A DNA stretch of 7,096 nucleotides, taken from positions 1-7,096 of the forward strand of contig JAEZGP010000734.1 of NCBI GenBank assembly GCA_023437285.1. Reading direction: 5' to 3'. Below the pieces are notes generated by a model. That model was not told where the DNA came from. It ran no database searches and was given only the letters and a program-made list of their open reading frames with translations. Shown here in pieces: positions 5,209 through 7,096 of this stretch. This DNA comes from Actinomycetes bacterium (GTDB lineage: Bacteria; Actinomycetota; Actinomycetes; Mycobacteriales; Micromonosporaceae). The translations under genes and the position numbers were made by a program. Every line of letters starts with the position of its first letter. Position 1 is the stretch's first letter.

Positions 5209-6051
5209 ATGATCCCGGTTGATCTGCCGCGTGACCTGCGGGTATCCCGCTCTCGCACGTACCTGATGTGCCCGCCCGAGCGGTTCGCCGTGGCGTACTC
5301 GATCAACCCGTGGATGGACCCGGCCGCGCCGGTCGACACCGGCCGCGCGCTCGCCCAGTGGACCGGCCTGCGCGACGCGCTGCTCGCGCTCGGGCACACC
5401 GTACACACGCTGGCGCCGCTGCCCGACCTGCCCGACATGGTGTTCGCCGCCAACGGCGCCTTCTCGGTCGGCGGCACCGTGTTCGGCGCCCGGTTCCGCT
5501 ACCCGCAACGCACCGCCGAGGCCGGCGCCCACGAGCGCTGGTACGCGGCGTCCGGCTGGCGGTACGTGCCCGCCACGCACGTCAACGAGGGCGAGGGCGA
5601 CTTCGCGTACGTGCCGGCCGCGCACGGCGGCCTGGTCCTGGCGGGGTACGGGTACCGCACCGAGCCGCCCGCGCACGCCGAGGCGCAGGAGGTGCTCGGC
5701 AGCCCGGTCGTCTCGCTGCGGCTGACCGACCCGCGCTTCTACCACCTGGACACCGCCCTGGCCGTGATCTGCGACGACAACGTCGCCTACTACCCGGACG
5801 CGTTCTCGCCCGCCTCCCGGCGGGTGCTGGCACGGCTGTTCCCCGACGCGGTCCGCGCCGACGAGACCGACGCGCTCGCCTTCGGGCTGAACCTGGTCAG
5901 CGACAACCGGCACGTGGTGCTGCCGGCCGAGGCCACCGGCATGGCCGCGAAGCTGTGGGCGGCCGGTTACGTGCCCGTCCCCGTCGACCTGAGCGAGTTG
6001 AAGAAGGGCGGCGGCAGCGTGAAGTGCTGCGTTTCGGAGCTGCGGGCCTGA
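5209..6051 (+). CDS. Guanidine-modifying hydrolase (dimethylargininase / arginine dihydrolase-like)
   Basis: A 280-residue cytoplasmic enzyme of the pentein (guanidino-group modifying) superfamily. Members hydrolyse dimethylarginine to citrulline and dimethylamine (DDAH), arginine to citrulline, or arginine to ornithine, CO2 and ammonia. Seen from the ATG at 5209: YLMCPPERF (18-26) and INPWM (32-36), the substrate segment PDMVFAANGAF (75-85) with Asp76 and Asn82, NEGEGDF (126-132) with the probable catalytic Glu127, FYHLDT (177-182) with catalytic His179, and a C-terminal GGGSVKCC (267-274) holding the nucleophile, probably Cys273. All catalytic positions are intact. The N-terminal CPP...INPWM block and Asn82 resemble cyanobacterial arginine dihydrolases as I recall them, so the actual substrate is open; database names usually say dimethylargininase. 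An upstream in-frame TTG at 5200 exists, but the ATG fits better. It is divergent from an Lrp-type regulator. No ornithine aminotransferase gene follows in this window. Confidence 0.9.
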   Translation: MIPVDLPRDLRVSRSRTYLMCPPERFAVAYSINPWMDPAAPVDTGRALAQWTGLRDALLALGHTVHTLAPLPDLPDMVFAANGAFSVGGTVFGARFRYPQRTAEAGAHERWYAASGWRYVPATHVNEGEGDFAYVPAAHGGLVLAGYGYRTEPPAHAEAQEVLGSPVVSLRLTDPRFYHLDTALAVICDDNVAYYPDAFSPASRRVLARLFPDAVRADETDALAFGLNLVSDNRHVVLPAEATGMAAKLWAAGYVPVPVDLSELKKGGGSVKCCVSELRA

Positions 6052-6115
6052 CGGCGCGCCGCGCGGGTTCTGGCTTTTTCGGGCGGTGTGTCCGACAATC
6101 AGCCACTCTTAACGC

Positions 6116-7096
6116 ATGGGCGACACGCGTACTCCCGCGGTCGCGGGCCTGAGCGACGCGCTGCGCGACGTACGCGCGGAGATCGACCAGCTGCGCCTGC
6201 CGTTGGCGCTGCCCAGCGCCGACGTCGCCCGCCGCGCCGCCGCCGAGATCGCCGCCCAGATCGACGACTACCTGCTGCCCCGGCTGGCGCGCCTCGACGC
6301 CCCGACCCTCGCGGTCGTCGGCGGCTCCACGGGGGCCGGCAAGTCAACGCTCGTCAACAGCCTGGTCCGCGCACCCGTCAGCCGGTCCGGGGTGCTGCGG
6401 CCCACCACGCTGGCGCCGACCCTGGTCTGCAACCCCCGCGACACCGCCTGGTTCAGCGCCCCCGAGCTGCTGCCGAGCCTGGCGCGCACTCGCGGCGGCG
6501 GGCACCCGCTCGCCCCCGACGAGCCCGCCGCCCGCCGCCTCGACGTGGTCGTGGCCCCCGCGCTGGCCCCCGGGTTGGCGCTGCTCGACGCCCCCGACAT
6601 CGACTCCGTGGTGGCCGAGAACGGCCGGCTCGCCGTCGAGCTGTTCGCCGCCGCCGACATGTGGCTGTTCGTCACCACGGCCAGCCGGTACGCCGACGCG
6701 GTGCCGTGGCGCCTGCTGCGCGACGCCCAGGACCGGGGCACCCCGGTGGCGATCGCCCTCAACCGGGTGCCCGCCGCCGACCGCGAGGCGATCTCGCTGC
6801 ACCTGGCCCAGATGCTGACCCAGCAAGGCCTGGGCGGGTCGCCGCTGTTCATCATCACCGAGTCGGTTCCCGACGGGCAGGGCCTGCTGGCCGAGCCGGA
6901 GGTGGCGGACGTGCGCGACTGGCTGGAGCGGCTCGCCCGCGATCCGGGCCGCCGCGCCGAGGTCACCTGGCGCACCGTCGCCGGCGCCGCCCGCGCCATC
7001 TCCGTACGCACCAACGGGCTCGCCAGGGCCGCCGACGAGCAGGTCGCCGCCCACGAGGACCTGATCGCCGCCGTACGACGCGCGTACGGCGAGGCC
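6116..7096 (+). CDS. Dynamin-like / large P-loop GTPase, N-terminal part cut by window edge
   Basis: The first 327 residues of a GTPase, read by hand; the frame is open to the window end. Seen: an N-terminal helical lead (10-60), strand PTLAVVGG then the G1 P-loop GGSTGAGKST at 69-78, NSLV, then SGVLRPTT (91-98) whose Thr97/98 probably form G2, a G3-like LLDAPDIDS (156-164, in place of DxPG), and a G4-like ALNRVP (214-219, in place of NKxD). From about 283 a helical region with many Ala and Arg begins. GSTGAGKST followed by GVLRPTT is typical of a group of actinobacterial dynamin-family or GTPase-domain proteins, often encoded in adjacent pairs; Streptomyces DynA/DynB, which act in sporulation septation, are possible relatives, though orthology is not shown. 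The start ATG has no ribosome site, and the 64-base gap after the preceding gene holds only a weak -10-like GACAAT (6094-6099). Whether it is membrane-linked depends on the missing part. Confidence 0.85.
   Translation, partial: MGDTRTPAVAGLSDALRDVRAEIDQLRLPLALPSADVARRAAAEIAAQIDDYLLPRLARLDAPTLAVVGGSTGAGKSTLVNSLVRAPVSRSGVLRPTTLAPTLVCNPRDTAWFSAPELLPSLARTRGGGHPLAPDEPAARRLDVVVAPALAPGLALLDAPDIDSVVAENGRLAVELFAAADMWLFVTTASRYADAVPWRLLRDAQDRGTPVAIALNRVPAADREAISLHLAQMLTQQGLGGSPLFIITESVPDGQGLLAEPEVADVRDWLERLARDPGRRAEVTWRTVAGAARAISVRTNGLARAADEQVAAHEDLIAAVRRAYGEA

Noticed and set aside
4185..5222. 345-codon plus-strand open frame spanning the lipoprotein start and the Lrp-type gene
   Set aside because: It runs antisense across two well-supported genes and their spacer and shows no domain.
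6053..6079. GC palindromes (GGCGCGCC, CCGCGCGG) followed by TTTTT as a terminator after the hydrolase gene
   Set aside because: The palindromes overlap and leave no loop, and the only hairpin ending at the T run has a 3-base stem (GCC/GGC), too weak to call an intrinsic terminator.
5268..6152. 294-codon plus-strand frame overlapping the arginine-hydrolase-like gene
   Set aside because: Extreme Arg/Ala/Gly content typical of an off-frame read; the other frame holds complete pentein catalytic residues.
6268..7054. Long minus-strand frames opposite the GTPase
   Set aside because: No motifs and Ser/Arg or Gly-rich shadow composition; the plus frame has a perfect P-loop.
1..7096. A novel defence, mobile or biosynthetic system
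   Set aside because: All six large genes and the partial ones belong to recognisable housekeeping or widespread families, with no repeats, integrases, toxin-antitoxin pair or composition shift that I could see.

Overview
The window is a GC-rich chromosomal segment, with nearly every third codon position G or C and frequent GTG/TTG start candidates. Gene content and style point to an actinobacterium, most likely of the Micromonosporaceae (Micromonospora/Actinoplanes-like). That placement is inferred from composition and protein style, not from a marker gene. I see no rRNA, tRNA, CRISPR array, insertion sequence, integrase or other mobile element, and coding density is high with short gaps (35 to 111 bases).

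Layout. (1) Bases 1-1578, minus strand: a molybdenum cofactor operon in the order moaC, moaB/mogA-type gene, moeA. The moeA gene runs off the left edge. moaC and moaB overlap by an ATGA; moaB and moeA are separated by about 68 bases. Together they cover cyclic pyranopterin formation (MoaC), molybdopterin adenylylation (MoaB/MogA family) and molybdate insertion (MoeA). (2) Bases 1690-2745, plus strand, divergent from moaC: a 351-residue two-domain protein that looks like the actinobacterial T3SS-chaperone/YbjN-like peptide-binding family; its cellular role is unknown. (3) Bases 2742-4673, minus strand: a 643-residue lipoprotein with a C-terminal beta-propeller-type domain. It converges on the previous gene so tightly that the two stop codons share one CTAG tetramer. 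(4) Bases 4709-5134, minus strand: an Lrp/AsnC-family regulator, 35 bases upstream of the lipoprotein and in the same direction. (5) Bases 5209-6051, plus strand, divergent from the regulator: a guanidine-modifying enzyme of the DDAH/arginine deiminase/arginine dihydrolase superfamily. The divergent pair suggests that the Lrp-type protein controls arginine (or methylarginine) breakdown. (6) Bases 6116-7096, plus strand: the N-terminal 327 residues of a dynamin-like or related large P-loop GTPase that runs off the right edge.

I found no convincing undescribed multi-gene system. The points most worth following up are the substrate of the DDAH-like enzyme and its divergent Lrp regulator, the unknown jobs of the chaperone-like protein and the beta-propeller lipoprotein, the divergent MoeA, the unusual G-motifs of the GTPase, and several possible leaderless or short-leader promoters.
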